DNA of 64,000 bases from Phytopseudomonas flavescens (lineage in GTDB: Bacteria; Pseudomonadota; Gammaproteobacteria; Pseudomonadales; Pseudomonadaceae), in assembly GCF_900100535.1 (NCBI RefSeq), contig NZ_FNDG01000001.1, forward strand, positions 258,698 through 322,697, written 5' to 3'. The position numbers and the translations under genes were made by a program. Below the pieces are notes generated by a model that saw only the letters and a list, made by a program, of their open reading frames with translations, ran no database searches and was not told the DNA's origin. This document shows positions 56,058 through 64,000 of this stretch, piece after piece (the stretch's first letter is position 1; every line of letters begins with the position of its first letter).

Positions 56058-56399
56058 TCAGCGGCGCTGCTGGTACTGCTGACTGTCCTGCCCCGGATAG
56101 CGCTGAACCTCCTGGCCGTTCGGGTATTCGATACGCTGGCGAATCCCGCCCCGGGTTTCAATGGTCGAACTGCGCTGGCCACTTTCATAACGGTTTGAAT
56201 CGATGCCTTGCGGTATGCGCTGACCGCCATAAAGGTTGTACCGCTCCTGACGCTCGTAAGTGTCGACGCTGCCGCTGGCGCCCGGGCTGACGTAAGCCTT
56301 GGAAATCACGCGGATGGTCTGCGGCGCGCGCTCGTCGGCGGATGCGTCGGTGGCGGTCAGCACAGCCAGCATCAGGGTAAAACCGATCAGTGATTTCAT
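56058..56399 (-). CDS. Secreted hypothetical protein
   Basis: 113 residues from ATG 56399. Signal peptide MKSLIGFTLMLAVLTATDASA, then a polar Gln/Arg/Tyr-rich mature part (YERQERYNLYGGQRIPQGIDSNRYESGQRSSTIETRGGIRQRIEYPNGQEVQRYPGQ). It resembles the small DUF2782-like or periplasmic Gln-rich proteins of pseudomonads but is not firmly assigned. Its stop lies close to the MITE-like element. Confidence 0.6.
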   Translation of the reverse strand: MKSLIGFTLMLAVLTATDASADERAPQTIRVISKAYVSPGASGSVDTYERQERYNLYGGQRIPQGIDSNRYESGQRSSTIETRGGIRQRIEYPNGQEVQRYPGQDSQQYQQRR

Positions 56400-56478
56400 C
56401 GCGAACTCCGATAGCCGTTCAGGCGCCAGGTAATGGCGTCTTCTCGCCACGTTTGGCTGAGACAGCACGCAGCGCGGA

Positions 56479-57051
56479 TCATTTGTGGCTCAGCGCCTCG
56501 CCGATCCCATAAAAGTGACCGCCGGCTACGTGATGGATGCTGCGCCAGGCGGGATCGGCGTCCTCGAAGTGCCAGCGGCCGTCGCGAAACACCCGCGAAT
56601 CGGCCCAGGCTTCGGTCACTTCGGCGATGAACAGGTCGTAAGTCTGCTGGTTGTGCGGCTCGACGATCAGGCGACAGGCGAGCCACGCCGAGCAGCCTGC
56701 GACGAAAGGCAGATCCTCATCGCCCAGAGCGAACAGTTGCACGCCGGCATTGGCCAGCTTGCCGGGCTCGTCGTTGAGGCTGCGCGAGCCCACCTGATGG
56801 GTCAGCTCCAGTTGCGCGACCGTGGGTACCTGAATGACCAACTGGCCGCTGCGCTCGACCAGCACACGGGTGGCGGTGATCTTGTCCAGTACCACGGTCA
56901 GCTTGGGCGGATCGAAATCCAGGGCGCAGGCCCAGGCGGCGGCCATCACGCCGTCGACGCCGTCATGGCGGGCCGACACCAGCACCGTGGGGCCGTGGTT
57001 GAGCAGTCGGTAGGCCTTGTCCAGGCTCACGGGCTTGATCGGGTTGTCCAT
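56479..57051 (-). CDS. Flavin reductase family protein
   Basis: 190 residues. The FMN-binding split-barrel pattern is present: GPTVLVSARHDGVDGVMAAAWACALDFDPPKLTVVLDK, then LVIQVPTVAQLELTHQVGSRSLNDEPGKL. Related proteins reduce or bind FMN for partner oxygenases. GTGAGG precedes the ATG. It is divergent from the amidase gene. Whether it serves the monooxygenase at 15 kb is not known. Confidence 0.8.
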   Translation of the reverse strand: MDNPIKPVSLDKAYRLLNHGPTVLVSARHDGVDGVMAAAWACALDFDPPKLTVVLDKITATRVLVERSGQLVIQVPTVAQLELTHQVGSRSLNDEPGKLANAGVQLFALGDEDLPFVAGCSAWLACRLIVEPHNQQTYDLFIAEVTEAWADSRVFRDGRWHFEDADPAWRSIHHVAGGHFYGIGEALSHK

Positions 57052-57244
57052 CGCGGTGCCTCACCGAAGATCGAAAACGGCAATGTACAACATCGCACGC
57101 AATCCAGCCCGGGCCCGCATCGCCATCGACTCAATCGCCCTGACGGCCCCGAGTGCACTAGAATCGACGGCCGTGCCGGCTTTTGCTCGAGCCCTCCTTC
57201 CCATGCAGGTGCACGCCCACCTGTCAGCAACCAGTGGTGACACC

Positions 57245-58957
57245 ATGATCGAGGTAACAGAAGCGTCCATCGCCCAATTGCGCGCCGCGCTCGAGGCAGG
57301 CCGCACCACGGCAGTCGACTTGCTCAAGGCCTACCTGGCCAGGATCGACGCCTACGACGGCCCGCACACGGCTACCGCGCTGAACGCCGTGGTGGTGCGC
57401 AACCCGGACGCGCTGCTCGAGGCAGAGGCATCCGACGCCCGCCGCGCCCGTGGCGAGATGCTCGGCCCACTCGACGGCATCCCCTACACGGCCAAGGACA
57501 GCTACCTGGTCAAGGGGCTGACCGCCGCCTCGGGCAGTCCGGCCTTCAAGGATCTGCTCGCTCACCGCGATGCCTTCACCGTCGAACGCCTGCGCGCTGC
57601 CGGCGCCATCTGCCTGGGCAAGACCAACATGCCACCCATGGCCAACGGCGGCATGCAGCGTGGCGTCTATGGTCGTGCCGAAAGCCCGTACAACGCCAGC
57701 TACCTGACCGCACCGTTCGCCTCGGGCTCCTCGAACGGGGCTGGCACTGCGACGGCCGCCAGCTTCGCCGCCTTCGGCCTGGCCGAGGAAACCTGGTCGA
57801 GCGGCCGCGGGCCGGCTTCCAACAACGGCCTGTGCGCCTATACGCCGTCGCGGGGGGTGATCTCGGTGCGCGGCAACTGGCCGCTGACACCGACCATGGA
57901 CGTGGTGGTGCCCTACGCGCGGAGCATGGCGGATCTGCTCGAAGTGCTGGACGTGGTCGTCGCCGATGACCCCGAACCCCGTGGCGATCTGTGGCGCCTG
58001 CAGCCCTGGGTGCCGATCCCCGCCGCCTCCTCGGTAAGACCCGACCGCTATCAGGCACTGGCTGTGGGTGCGGACGCACTGGCCGGAAAACGCTTCGGCG
58101 TGCCACGCATGTTCATCAATGCCGACCCGGACGCAGGCACCAGCGAGTCGCCAGGCATCGGCGGGCCAACCGGGCAGCGGATCAATACCCGTGCCTCGGT
58201 GATCGCGCTGTGGGAAAACGCCCGTAAGGCGCTGGAAAGTGCCGGTGCCGAAGTGATCGAGGTGGACTTCCCGCTGGTTTCCAACTGCGAGGGCGACCGC
58301 CCTGGCGCCTCGACGGTGTTCAACCGTGGCCTGGTTTCCAAAGAGTTTCTGCATGACGAACTCTGGGAACTGTCAGCCTGGGCCTTCGACGACTTCCTGC
58401 GTGCCAATGGCGATCCGAAATTGAACCGTTTGGCGGATGTCGATGGGCCGCAGATTTTCCCCCACGATCCAGGCACCCTGCCCAACCGCGAGGACGGTCT
58501 GGCCGCCGGGATGGAGGAGTACGTGCGCATGGCCGAACGCGGCATCACCCCGTGGCACGAGATCGCCACGCTGCCCGATGGCCTGCGCGGGCTGGAGAAG
58601 ACCCGGCAGATCGATCTCGAACAGTGGATGGACACGCTCGGGCTCGACGCCGTGCTCTTCCCTACCGTCGCTGACGTGGGTCCAGCGGATGCCGACATCA
58701 ACCCGGCTTCCGCCGATATCGCCTGGAGTAACGGCATCTGGGTCGCCAACGGCAACCTCGCCATTCGCCACCTCGGCGTGCCCACGGTGACCGTGCCGAT
58801 GGGTGTGATGGCGGATATCGGCATGCCCGTGGGGCTGACCTTCGCCGGCCGCGCCTACGATGACTCGGCGCTGCTGCGACTGGCCTGCGCCTACGAGGCG
58901 ACCGGTTCGAAACGCCAGATCCCACCGCGTACCCCGCCGCTGGCGAACGCTTGGTAA
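57245..58957 (+). CDS. Amidase-signature family hydrolase, divergent
   Basis: 570 residues from ATG 57245. The catalytic Lys is in GIPYTAKDSYLVKG, and the Ser-rich stretch GSSNGAGTATAASFAAFGLAEETWSSGRGPASNNG replaces the usual GGSSGG...GTDTGGSIR. GKTNMPPMANG is conserved. The nucleophile-region change (EETWSSGR) marks a subgroup whose chemistry may differ. A helical N terminus (SIAQLRAALEAGRTTAVDLLKAYLARI) is typical. Cytoplasmic; substrate unknown. Confidence 0.85.
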   Translation: MIEVTEASIAQLRAALEAGRTTAVDLLKAYLARIDAYDGPHTATALNAVVVRNPDALLEAEASDARRARGEMLGPLDGIPYTAKDSYLVKGLTAASGSPAFKDLLAHRDAFTVERLRAAGAICLGKTNMPPMANGGMQRGVYGRAESPYNASYLTAPFASGSSNGAGTATAASFAAFGLAEETWSSGRGPASNNGLCAYTPSRGVISVRGNWPLTPTMDVVVPYARSMADLLEVLDVVVADDPEPRGDLWRLQPWVPIPAASSVRPDRYQALAVGADALAGKRFGVPRMFINADPDAGTSESPGIGGPTGQRINTRASVIALWENARKALESAGAEVIEVDFPLVSNCEGDRPGASTVFNRGLVSKEFLHDELWELSAWAFDDFLRANGDPKLNRLADVDGPQIFPHDPGTLPNREDGLAAGMEEYVRMAERGITPWHEIATLPDGLRGLEKTRQIDLEQWMDTLGLDAVLFPTVADVGPADADINPASADIAWSNGIWVANGNLAIRHLGVPTVTVPMGVMADIGMPVGLTFAGRAYDDSALLRLACAYEATGSKRQIPPRTPPLANAW

Positions 58958-59064
58958 CCCTCTTCCATCACCGACTGCCCGACAGTCTGCCTGAACGGCA
59001 CGCCCGGATAGCAGAGGGAGCGCCGTTCACGAGCGCCACGGATACATAGAAAAGGAGCACTGGG

Positions 59065-59775
59065 TTGTCCAGCAGCGATAAGAACCTGGAAGCGATCGAT
59101 GCCTCGATCGCCTGGCATGGATTCAAGGCATTCCTGCCTATTTCAGCCTTCGTCGTGCTGTTCGGGCTGGCTTTCGGGCTGGCCGCCACGCAGACGGGGT
59201 TGAGCACCGAGACCAGCCTCGCCATGAGCGCGCTGGTCTTCGCCGGAGCGTCACAGTTCGCCGCGCTGGATCTGTGGGGCGCGCGCATACCGTTGGTGCC
59301 GCTGGCACTGACGGTGTTCGCCATCAATGCCCGCCACCTGCTGATGGGCGCAACCCTGTACCCCTGGCTGAGCAACCTGCCGCCAGCCAAGCGCTACGGC
59401 GTCATGCTGGTCGCTTCCGATGCCAACTGGGCCATGTCCATGCAGGCCTTCGGTGCTGGCAAGCCAGGACTGGGGCTGCTGCTCGGCGGCGGTACAGCGT
59501 TGTGGTTGGCCTGGCTGCTTGGCACCTGGTTGGGCATCTACTTCGGCAGTGCGATCGACGACCCCGTGAGCTTCGGCCTGGACATGGTCATGGGCTGCTT
59601 TCTGCTGGCCATGGTGGTCGGCGGCAAGAAGGACCTGCGGATCCTGATCATCTGGACGATCGCTGCGGGCGCCTCGCTGCTGGCCTACTGGTATCTACCC
59701 AGCAACAGCCATGTGGTCGTCGGCGCATTGGCGGGCGGCGTGCTCGGTGCCCTGTGGATGGAGAAGAAAGCATGA
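59065..59775 (+). CDS. azlC: AzlC family branched-chain amino acid exporter subunit
   Basis: 236 residues from a TTG start with AAGGAG eight bases upstream. Membrane segments and family motifs: FKAFLPISAFVVLFGLAFGLAA, SALVFAGASQFAALDLWG, INARHLLMGATLYPWL, ASDANWAMSM. With AzlD it exports branched-chain amino acids or analogues. Overlaps azlD by ATGA. Confidence 0.9.
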   Translation: MSSSDKNLEAIDASIAWHGFKAFLPISAFVVLFGLAFGLAATQTGLSTETSLAMSALVFAGASQFAALDLWGARIPLVPLALTVFAINARHLLMGATLYPWLSNLPPAKRYGVMLVASDANWAMSMQAFGAGKPGLGLLLGGGTALWLAWLLGTWLGIYFGSAIDDPVSFGLDMVMGCFLLAMVVGGKKDLRILIIWTIAAGASLLAYWYLPSNSHVVVGALAGGVLGALWMEKKA

Positions 59776-60086
59776 TGATCGAATCGACGGGTTCCGGTGC
59801 CATGATCGTCGTCATCGTGATGGCGGTGGTGACGCTCGCCACCCGCTGGGGCGGGATTTTCGTCATGTCGTTCGTGCCGATAAACCTCAGAACCCAGCAG
59901 TTCATCAGTGCCATGTCGGGCTCGGTACTGGTGGCACTGCTGGCGCCCCTGGCGCTGGAGGGCGACAACGGCGCACGTCTGGCACTGTTGAGTACGGCAG
60001 TCGTCATGCTGCTGGTCAAGAAGCCACTGCCGGCGATTGCCGCTGGGATTCTGGTCGCTGCGCTGGTCAGGCAAACGGGGCTGTGA
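59772..60086 (+). CDS. azlD: AzlD family exporter subunit
   Basis: 104 residues, ATG overlapping the azlC stop. Four short membrane segments: MIVVIVMAVVTLATRWGGIFVM, FISAMSGSVLVALLAPLAL, RLALLSTAVVMLLVKK and LPAIAAGILVAALVRQ. Small hydrophobic partner of AzlC. Confidence 0.88.
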   Translation: MMIESTGSGAMIVVIVMAVVTLATRWGGIFVMSFVPINLRTQQFISAMSGSVLVALLAPLALEGDNGARLALLSTAVVMLLVKKPLPAIAAGILVAALVRQTGL

Positions 60087-60410
60087 CAGCGCAGGATCAG
60101 ACTGCCCGCCCCCGTTTCAACGTACGCCGACATTGCACCAACGCATAGAAGGCTTGCTACTTCGCCAATTTTTCATGCATTGACGCTAACCTATACTGGC
60201 TGGCGGCTATCCATCGAGCTGGCCAGTTCCGCCCTCGGGCTTGCGCACTGCCTGGGCGAAACCGACTTTCAGAACCCGTAGTCAGACGACTCGCCCCCTG
60301 CTCCAGGCGCTCGTTGCCAGAGCACCGACCAGCCGAAAGATAGCGTTTTCGAGTTTGCTCGAAATGCCGGGCCATGCCTGGCAGTTCGCCCCTGTACCCG
60401 GTAATCGATC

Positions 60411-61337
60411 ATGAAAACAGAACAAGGCATCCTGCGCCTATCCATCGCCGTCACCCTGCTGCTGGCGGGTGGCGGTATCCTCTTTGGTCTCTTGTCGGGG
60501 TCCTTCTCCATCGTCTTCGACGGCGTCTACTCGCTCGCCGATGCCAGCATGAGTGGCCTGGCACTGATCGTCGCCACGCTGATCCGCAAGCACACGTCCA
60601 ACAGCGACGCCAACCGACGCCTTGCCGAACGTTTCAATATGGGCTTCTGGCACCTGGAGCCCATGGTGCTGGCGCTCAACGGCACGTTGCTGTGCGGGGT
60701 GACGCTGTATGCGCTGATCAATGCGCTCGGCAGTCTGCTGGCAGGCGGCAAACCCCTCGACTTCGGCTTCGCGATCATCTACGCGCTCGTGGCAACCATC
60801 GCCTGCTTCAGCCTGGCCGCCCTGGAGTTCCGCGCCAACACACTCATCCGCTCGGACTTCGTGGCCCTGGATGCCAAGGCCTGGGTGATGTCCGGGAGCA
60901 TCTCGCTGGCATTGTTGATCGCCTTCATGCTGGGCGAGGTTACCGCCTCGACCACCTATGGCTGGCTTGGCCCCTACATCGACCCGGCGGTACTGGCGAT
61001 CATCTGCCTGGTGATTCTGCCCATGCCACTGCTGACGATCCGCCAGGCAATGGCCGATATCCTGCTCGTCACGCCGCCAGCGCTGAAGATGCACGTCGAC
61101 GAGGTAGCCTCCGGCGTGGTGGCCCAGCAGGGCTTCGTCGGCTATGAGGCCTATGTCGCCAAGGTGGGCCGCGCACTGCAGGTCGAACTGTACTTCATCG
61201 TGCCTGCCGACTGGCCAGCCCAGACCCTGGACGACTGGGATCGGCTGCGCGACGCCATCGGCGAAGCGATTGGCGACGAAGGCCCCAACCGCTGGCTGAC
61301 CATCGCCTTCACCACCGACCCGCAATGGGCCCGGTAG
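60411..61337 (+). CDS. Cation diffusion facilitator (CDF) family transporter
   Basis: 308 residues. Membrane part with LLAGGGILFGLLSGSFSIVFDGVYSLADASMSGLALIVATLI; the DGVYSLADA motif supplies the metal aspartates of the HxxxD/DxxxD site. A cytoplasmic C-terminal domain follows (VVAQQGFVGYEAYVAKVGRALQVELYFIVP). Members export Zn2+, Fe2+, Co2+ or Mn2+; the metal is not determined. About 325 bases with no gene lie upstream, 60087-60410. Confidence 0.85.
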   Translation: MKTEQGILRLSIAVTLLLAGGGILFGLLSGSFSIVFDGVYSLADASMSGLALIVATLIRKHTSNSDANRRLAERFNMGFWHLEPMVLALNGTLLCGVTLYALINALGSLLAGGKPLDFGFAIIYALVATIACFSLAALEFRANTLIRSDFVALDAKAWVMSGSISLALLIAFMLGEVTASTTYGWLGPYIDPAVLAIICLVILPMPLLTIRQAMADILLVTPPALKMHVDEVASGVVAQQGFVGYEAYVAKVGRALQVELYFIVPADWPAQTLDDWDRLRDAIGEAIGDEGPNRWLTIAFTTDPQWAR

Positions 61338-61444
61338 TGACGTAGTGACGTCCCTGCACGCGAAGGCGCCGCAGACGACGGAAGCGAATCGCCCATGGCC
61401 ATCCAGCGCGAGCATCGCCGTCATCGCTCGATCATCTGCGGCGC

Positions 61445-61720
61445 TCAGGCCTCATCGCGCCGCGCTGCATCGGCTTCGTCCGTGGACTTTTCATCCTCGT
61501 CGCTCTCGCCATCGATCCAGGACCGGGTGGACTCCTGAGCATCGTCGATCTGCTCGCTGAGCTGCTTCGCCGAATCGCTGAACGCATCCTTGGCAATTTG
61601 CGTGGCACTTTCCTTGGCCTCCTCGACGGCCTTGTTCGCCGCGTCTTGCGCAGCATCACAACCGCTGAGGACGATGACACCGAGAGCGCCGATCGCCAGG
61701 TACTTCATTGCAGACTTCAT
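61445..61720 (-). CDS. Small acidic lipoprotein
   Basis: 91 residues from ATG 61720, GAGG five bases upstream. Lipobox IVLSGC (Cys at about 21). The mature part is helical and acidic (AANKAVEEAKESATQIAKDAFSDSAKQLSEQIDDAQ) and ends in an Asp/Glu tail. Resembles entericidin-type or apolipophorin-like helical lipoproteins only in general features. Function unknown. Confidence 0.65.
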   Translation of the reverse strand: MKSAMKYLAIGALGVIVLSGCDAAQDAANKAVEEAKESATQIAKDAFSDSAKQLSEQIDDAQESTRSWIDGESDEDEKSTDEADAARRDEA

Positions 61721-62017
61721 GTACGCCTCACTCATCGACAACCGAAACGGGGCTGCCCTCGCAGCCGCTGAAAACGACGCGATTATGGCGATGGCACATG
61801 TAAAAAATTCGTCAAAACAACCGGCCTGAAGGGCCTGGCTTTGTATCGACATATGTAGCGTCGCACTGCAAGCATGGTGCCGGACTGCCCCGGAACCCAC
61901 TGCACTCTTCGCACCCGCGGCCCGGCAGGCCACTGCCGCAACCGTTCCACAGGCAATCCACAGGCGCAGCGTGGACCTCAGGGTTACCCGGCCACTCGGG
62001 CGAGACCCGGAAACAGA

Positions 62018-62040
62018 AAAACCCGCTTGATGCGGGTTTC
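62018..62040 (-). terminator. Terminator after tRNA-Thr
   Basis: On the minus strand AAACCCGC (62040-62033) pairs with GCGGGTTT (62027-62020) and is followed by T residues, directly after the tRNA. The 61721-62017 stretch upstream holds nothing else. Confidence 0.8.
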
Positions 62041-62056
62041 AATGGCGTTTCTTGAC

Positions 62057-62132
62057 TGGTGCCGGAGATAGGAATCGAACCTACGACCTTCGCGTTACGA
62101 GTGCGCTGCTCTACCGACTGAGCTACACCGGC
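62057..62132 (-). tRNA. tRNA-Thr(CGU)
   Basis: 76 bases on the minus strand, GCCGGTGTAGCTCAGTCGG at the 5' end, anticodon loop CTCGTAA with anticodon CGT, T-arm GGTTCGATTCC and encoded CCA. The acceptor stem has one T-T mismatch. Followed by a Rho-independent terminator. Confidence 0.95.
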
Positions 62133-62202
62133 GTGACGCGCATTATTCAGCAAGCGAAGCGCGCCGCTCAAGCGCTTTTTGACCCGTCACGGCACAGGGC
62201 GG

Positions 62203-63042
62203 TCACTCGACCAGTTCGATGCGGTCTTCGTGGATGTGGATCAGCCCCTGCTTGTAGAGGCCGCCAATGGCCTTCTTGAAGTTTCCTTTACTGACCCGGA
62301 ACATGGCGCTGATACGTTCCGGCGAGCTCTTGTCGCTGAGTTCCAGAACCCCGCCGCCTTCGCGCAGGCGATCGAGAATCTGCTCGCTGAGGCCGTTTGC
62401 CGCCTGCTGGCCGATCGGCTGCAGGCTGAGGCTGATCTTGCCGTCGCTGCGCATCTCCTTGATGAAGCCTGGCTGGCGGATGCCGGCACGCATGAAACCG
62501 ATCACTTCGTTCTTGTGGATCAGCCCCCAGTGCTTGCCGTTGATGATCGCCTTGAAACCCATGTCGGTAGCCTCGACCACCAACAGATCGACCTTTTCAC
62601 CCACCTGGTAGGTGGCTGGCAGCTTGTCCAGGTAGCGATCCAGGCGGGCGGTCGCGGTAAGACGGCGGCTGCGTTTGTCGACGAACACGTGGACGACGCA
62701 GTAATCGCCGATCTGCAGCGGGCGCTTCTCTTCGGAATGCGGCAGCAGCAAGTCCTTGGGCAACCCCCAGTCGAGGAACAGGCCGACGCGGTTGATATCG
62801 ACCACCTTGAGGCTGGCGAATTCGCCGACCTGTACCTTGGGTTTCTCGGTGGTGGCGATCAACTTGTCTTCGCTGTCCAGGTAGACGAACACGTTGAGCC
62901 AGTCCTCCACCTCGCTCGGCGTCTCCTTGGGGATGTAACGCTTGGGCAGCAGGATTTCGCCATCCGCCCCACCGTCCAGGTACAAACCGAAGTCGGTGTG
63001 TTTGACCACCTGCAGGGAATTCATACGTCCGATAACAGCCAT
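62203..63042 (-). CDS. cvfB: CvfB family S1-domain protein
   Basis: 279 residues from ATG 63042 (63057 is possible). Three S1-like OB domains (MNSLQVVKHTDFGLYLDGGADGEILLPKRY; VDINRVGLFLDWGLPKDLLLPHSEEK; EATDMGFKAIINGKHWGLIHKNEV) and a C-terminal winged helix (ERISAMFRVSKGNFKKAIGGLYKQGLIHI) match CvfB/YitL, an RNA-binding protein affecting virulence-factor expression in Staphylococcus. Role in Pseudomonas unknown. Confidence 0.85.
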   Translation of the reverse strand: MAVIGRMNSLQVVKHTDFGLYLDGGADGEILLPKRYIPKETPSEVEDWLNVFVYLDSEDKLIATTEKPKVQVGEFASLKVVDINRVGLFLDWGLPKDLLLPHSEEKRPLQIGDYCVVHVFVDKRSRRLTATARLDRYLDKLPATYQVGEKVDLLVVEATDMGFKAIINGKHWGLIHKNEVIGFMRAGIRQPGFIKEMRSDGKISLSLQPIGQQAANGLSEQILDRLREGGGVLELSDKSSPERISAMFRVSKGNFKKAIGGLYKQGLIHIHEDRIELVE

Positions 63043-63209
63043 GGTGCCCACTCTCATTTCCAGGGCCGCAGTCTACCCGACTCGCCCGGCGTATTCTCTG
63101 CCGCGCAGTCGGGGTCGGCGGTATTTTCTGCCCATTGGTCAATGAGTGAACAGCGAAGGGCCTCGCGGTGGTATGATAGGCGGCCATCTTGATTTCTCGA
63201 GTAGGTTAA

Positions 63210-63401
63210 ATGGCCGTCATGCGCGTCAAAGCATCCCAGAGCAAAGCTAAACCCGCCCCAGCTGTCGAAACCAGCGAATCGATCAACGCCCAGATAGCGG
63301 CGTTTCTCCAGTCCGGTGGCAAGATCCAGGAGATCGCCAAAGGCGTGAGCGGCCAGACCAACGGCCCGGCTAGCCGCCACATCACCATCGCCAAGAAGTG
63401 A
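63210..63401 (+). CDS. Small protein with SutA-like C-terminal motif
   Basis: 63 residues. Basic N-terminal tail (MRVKASQSKAKPAP), then a short helix and AFLQSGGKIQEIAKGVSGQ. The F-L-x-x-G-G-K-I/V-Q-E pattern recalls the C-terminal part of SutA, the RNA-polymerase-binding growth-arrest factor of Pseudomonas (recalled). Divergent from cvfB. Too short to be SutA itself. Confidence 0.6.
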   Translation: MAVMRVKASQSKAKPAPAVETSESINAQIAAFLQSGGKIQEIAKGVSGQTNGPASRHITIAKK

Positions 63402-63675
63402 CAGCGGTTTGTATCGACCTGCAGCGCCTGCATGCCAGGCGCCAGGTCGGCAACCCTTCCCCTCGCCCGCCCGGGCAATGATTTGAACGACTTATCTCTC
63501 GCCTCGAACGCTTACCGCTAGCGGTCAACACACGCATGTTTCAGAATGATGTCAGCCTGCATTTCGCGCAGTCGGTCCTCACCGACCCGATGTCGTTTCC
63601 GATTGCCACGCAGTAAATCGATGTGACAGGGCCCAGTGGGCATGTCGATCACCGGCAATTGCCTGAGGAATATAC
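63402..63675. other. Intergenic region before the last gene
   Basis: No gene, terminator or repeat recognised. The part nearest 63676 carries GAGGA, the ribosome site of the last gene. Confidence 0.4.
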
Positions 63676-64000
63676 GTGCGTTTTTCCAGCCCATGGCTGC
63701 AGCGGCCTGTCAGTGCCCCGGCGGCGCTGGTTGTCCTGTTCATCGTGCTTCCGCTTGTCAGTCGCTACACCTTGGGCTGGTCGCACCCCTTCGGCTATCT
63801 CTCGGACCTGGCCGTCGGCAGCCTGCTGCTGTGGCTGGTCTTGCGCCGCGGCCTGCTGCTGGGCATCCCGCTGATTATCGGTTGGGTGACGCTCAACCTC
63901 GGCACCATCGAGCTGGTCAGTGCCGTGGGCCGCATGCCGGAACCGGCAGACCTGCACTACCTGACCGATGCACAGTTCCTCAGCCACTCGACCCAAGGTG
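63676..64000 (+). CDS. Membrane protein, N-terminal part (runs off the window)
   Basis: GTG start at 63676 with GAGGA seven bases upstream; 108 residues visible, no stop before 64000. The frame contains hydrophobic segments (PAALVVLFIVLPLVSRYTLGW; LAVGSLLLWLVLRRGLLLGIPLIIGWVTLNLG). This could be the N terminus of a polytopic inner-membrane protein such as a sulfatase-family (LTA synthase-like) enzyme; the catalytic part is outside the window, so that is a guess. Confidence 0.6.
   Translation, partial: MRFSSPWLQRPVSAPAALVVLFIVLPLVSRYTLGWSHPFGYLSDLAVGSLLLWLVLRRGLLLGIPLIIGWVTLNLGTIELVSAVGRMPEPADLHYLTDAQFLSHSTQG

Overview
The window looks like a chromosomal segment of a Pseudomonas species. Support comes from the high GC content with strong G/C third-position bias, the oprH-phoP-phoQ operon, dctA with a sigma-54 promoter, a PcpS-type phosphopantetheinyl transferase, apeB, yjcH-actP, a tRNA-Thr(CGU), REP-like 'GTGGGAGCG' palindromes and 'GTAGGGTGG' repeats. 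A glucosylglycerol-3-phosphatase gene suggests a salt-tolerant member of the P. mendocina / P. pseudoalcaligenes / P. oleovorans kind; this species hint is inference.

Layout. 1-2.0 kb: right end of a phage or integrated element (ASCH protein, Cys-rich small proteins, all overlapping by ATGA), ending near a tRNA-3'-end-like sequence. 2.2-4.8 kb: an Lrp-type regulator divergent from a LysE exporter, a PanB homologue and a MaoC hydratase. 5-7 kb: two poorly characterised genes and a long empty stretch. 7.1-19.0 kb: a nine-gene, nearly gapless minus-strand operon (TonB receptor, flavin monooxygenase, complete oligopeptide-type ABC importer, BAAT-like acyl hydrolase, two-domain CMD/AhpD protein), with a LysR gene just upstream. 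This is the most interesting block: a self-contained uptake-and-oxidation system for an unidentified substrate. 20.6-27.4 kb: chemoreceptor, dctA, then phoQ, phoP and oprH with four 11-bp-spaced GTTCAG repeats upstream of oprH.

27.6-35.4 kb: pcpS, then apeB, a GmhA of the E. coli type and a large MscS channel, followed by lemA and an M48 peptidase with a TerB-like tail. 35.6-38.9 kb: a CAP-domain secreted protein divergent from glucosylglycerol-3-phosphatase, and a bestrophin channel. 38.9-48.3 kb: a structured non-coding leader, small and membrane proteins, a LysR regulator, ppiC, a zinc metallopeptidase, an inositol-monophosphatase-like enzyme, a TauE/SafE exporter and dgt. 48.4-53.6 kb: lipoproteins, YebC, a Nudix hydrolase, an ankyrin protein and a GNAT, with a probable 238-bp MITE abutting one stop codon. 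53.8-64.0 kb: actP-yjcH, a second MITE-like element, a flavin reductase, a divergent amidase, azlCD, a CDF transporter, a lipoprotein, tRNA-Thr, cvfB, a small protein with a SutA-like motif and the start of a membrane protein that runs off the end.

Most of the window is ordinary core genome. The accessory parts are the phage end, the PanB/MaoC cassette, the TonB/ABC/monooxygenase operon and the repeat elements. No complete insertion sequence, CRISPR array, rRNA or origin was seen.
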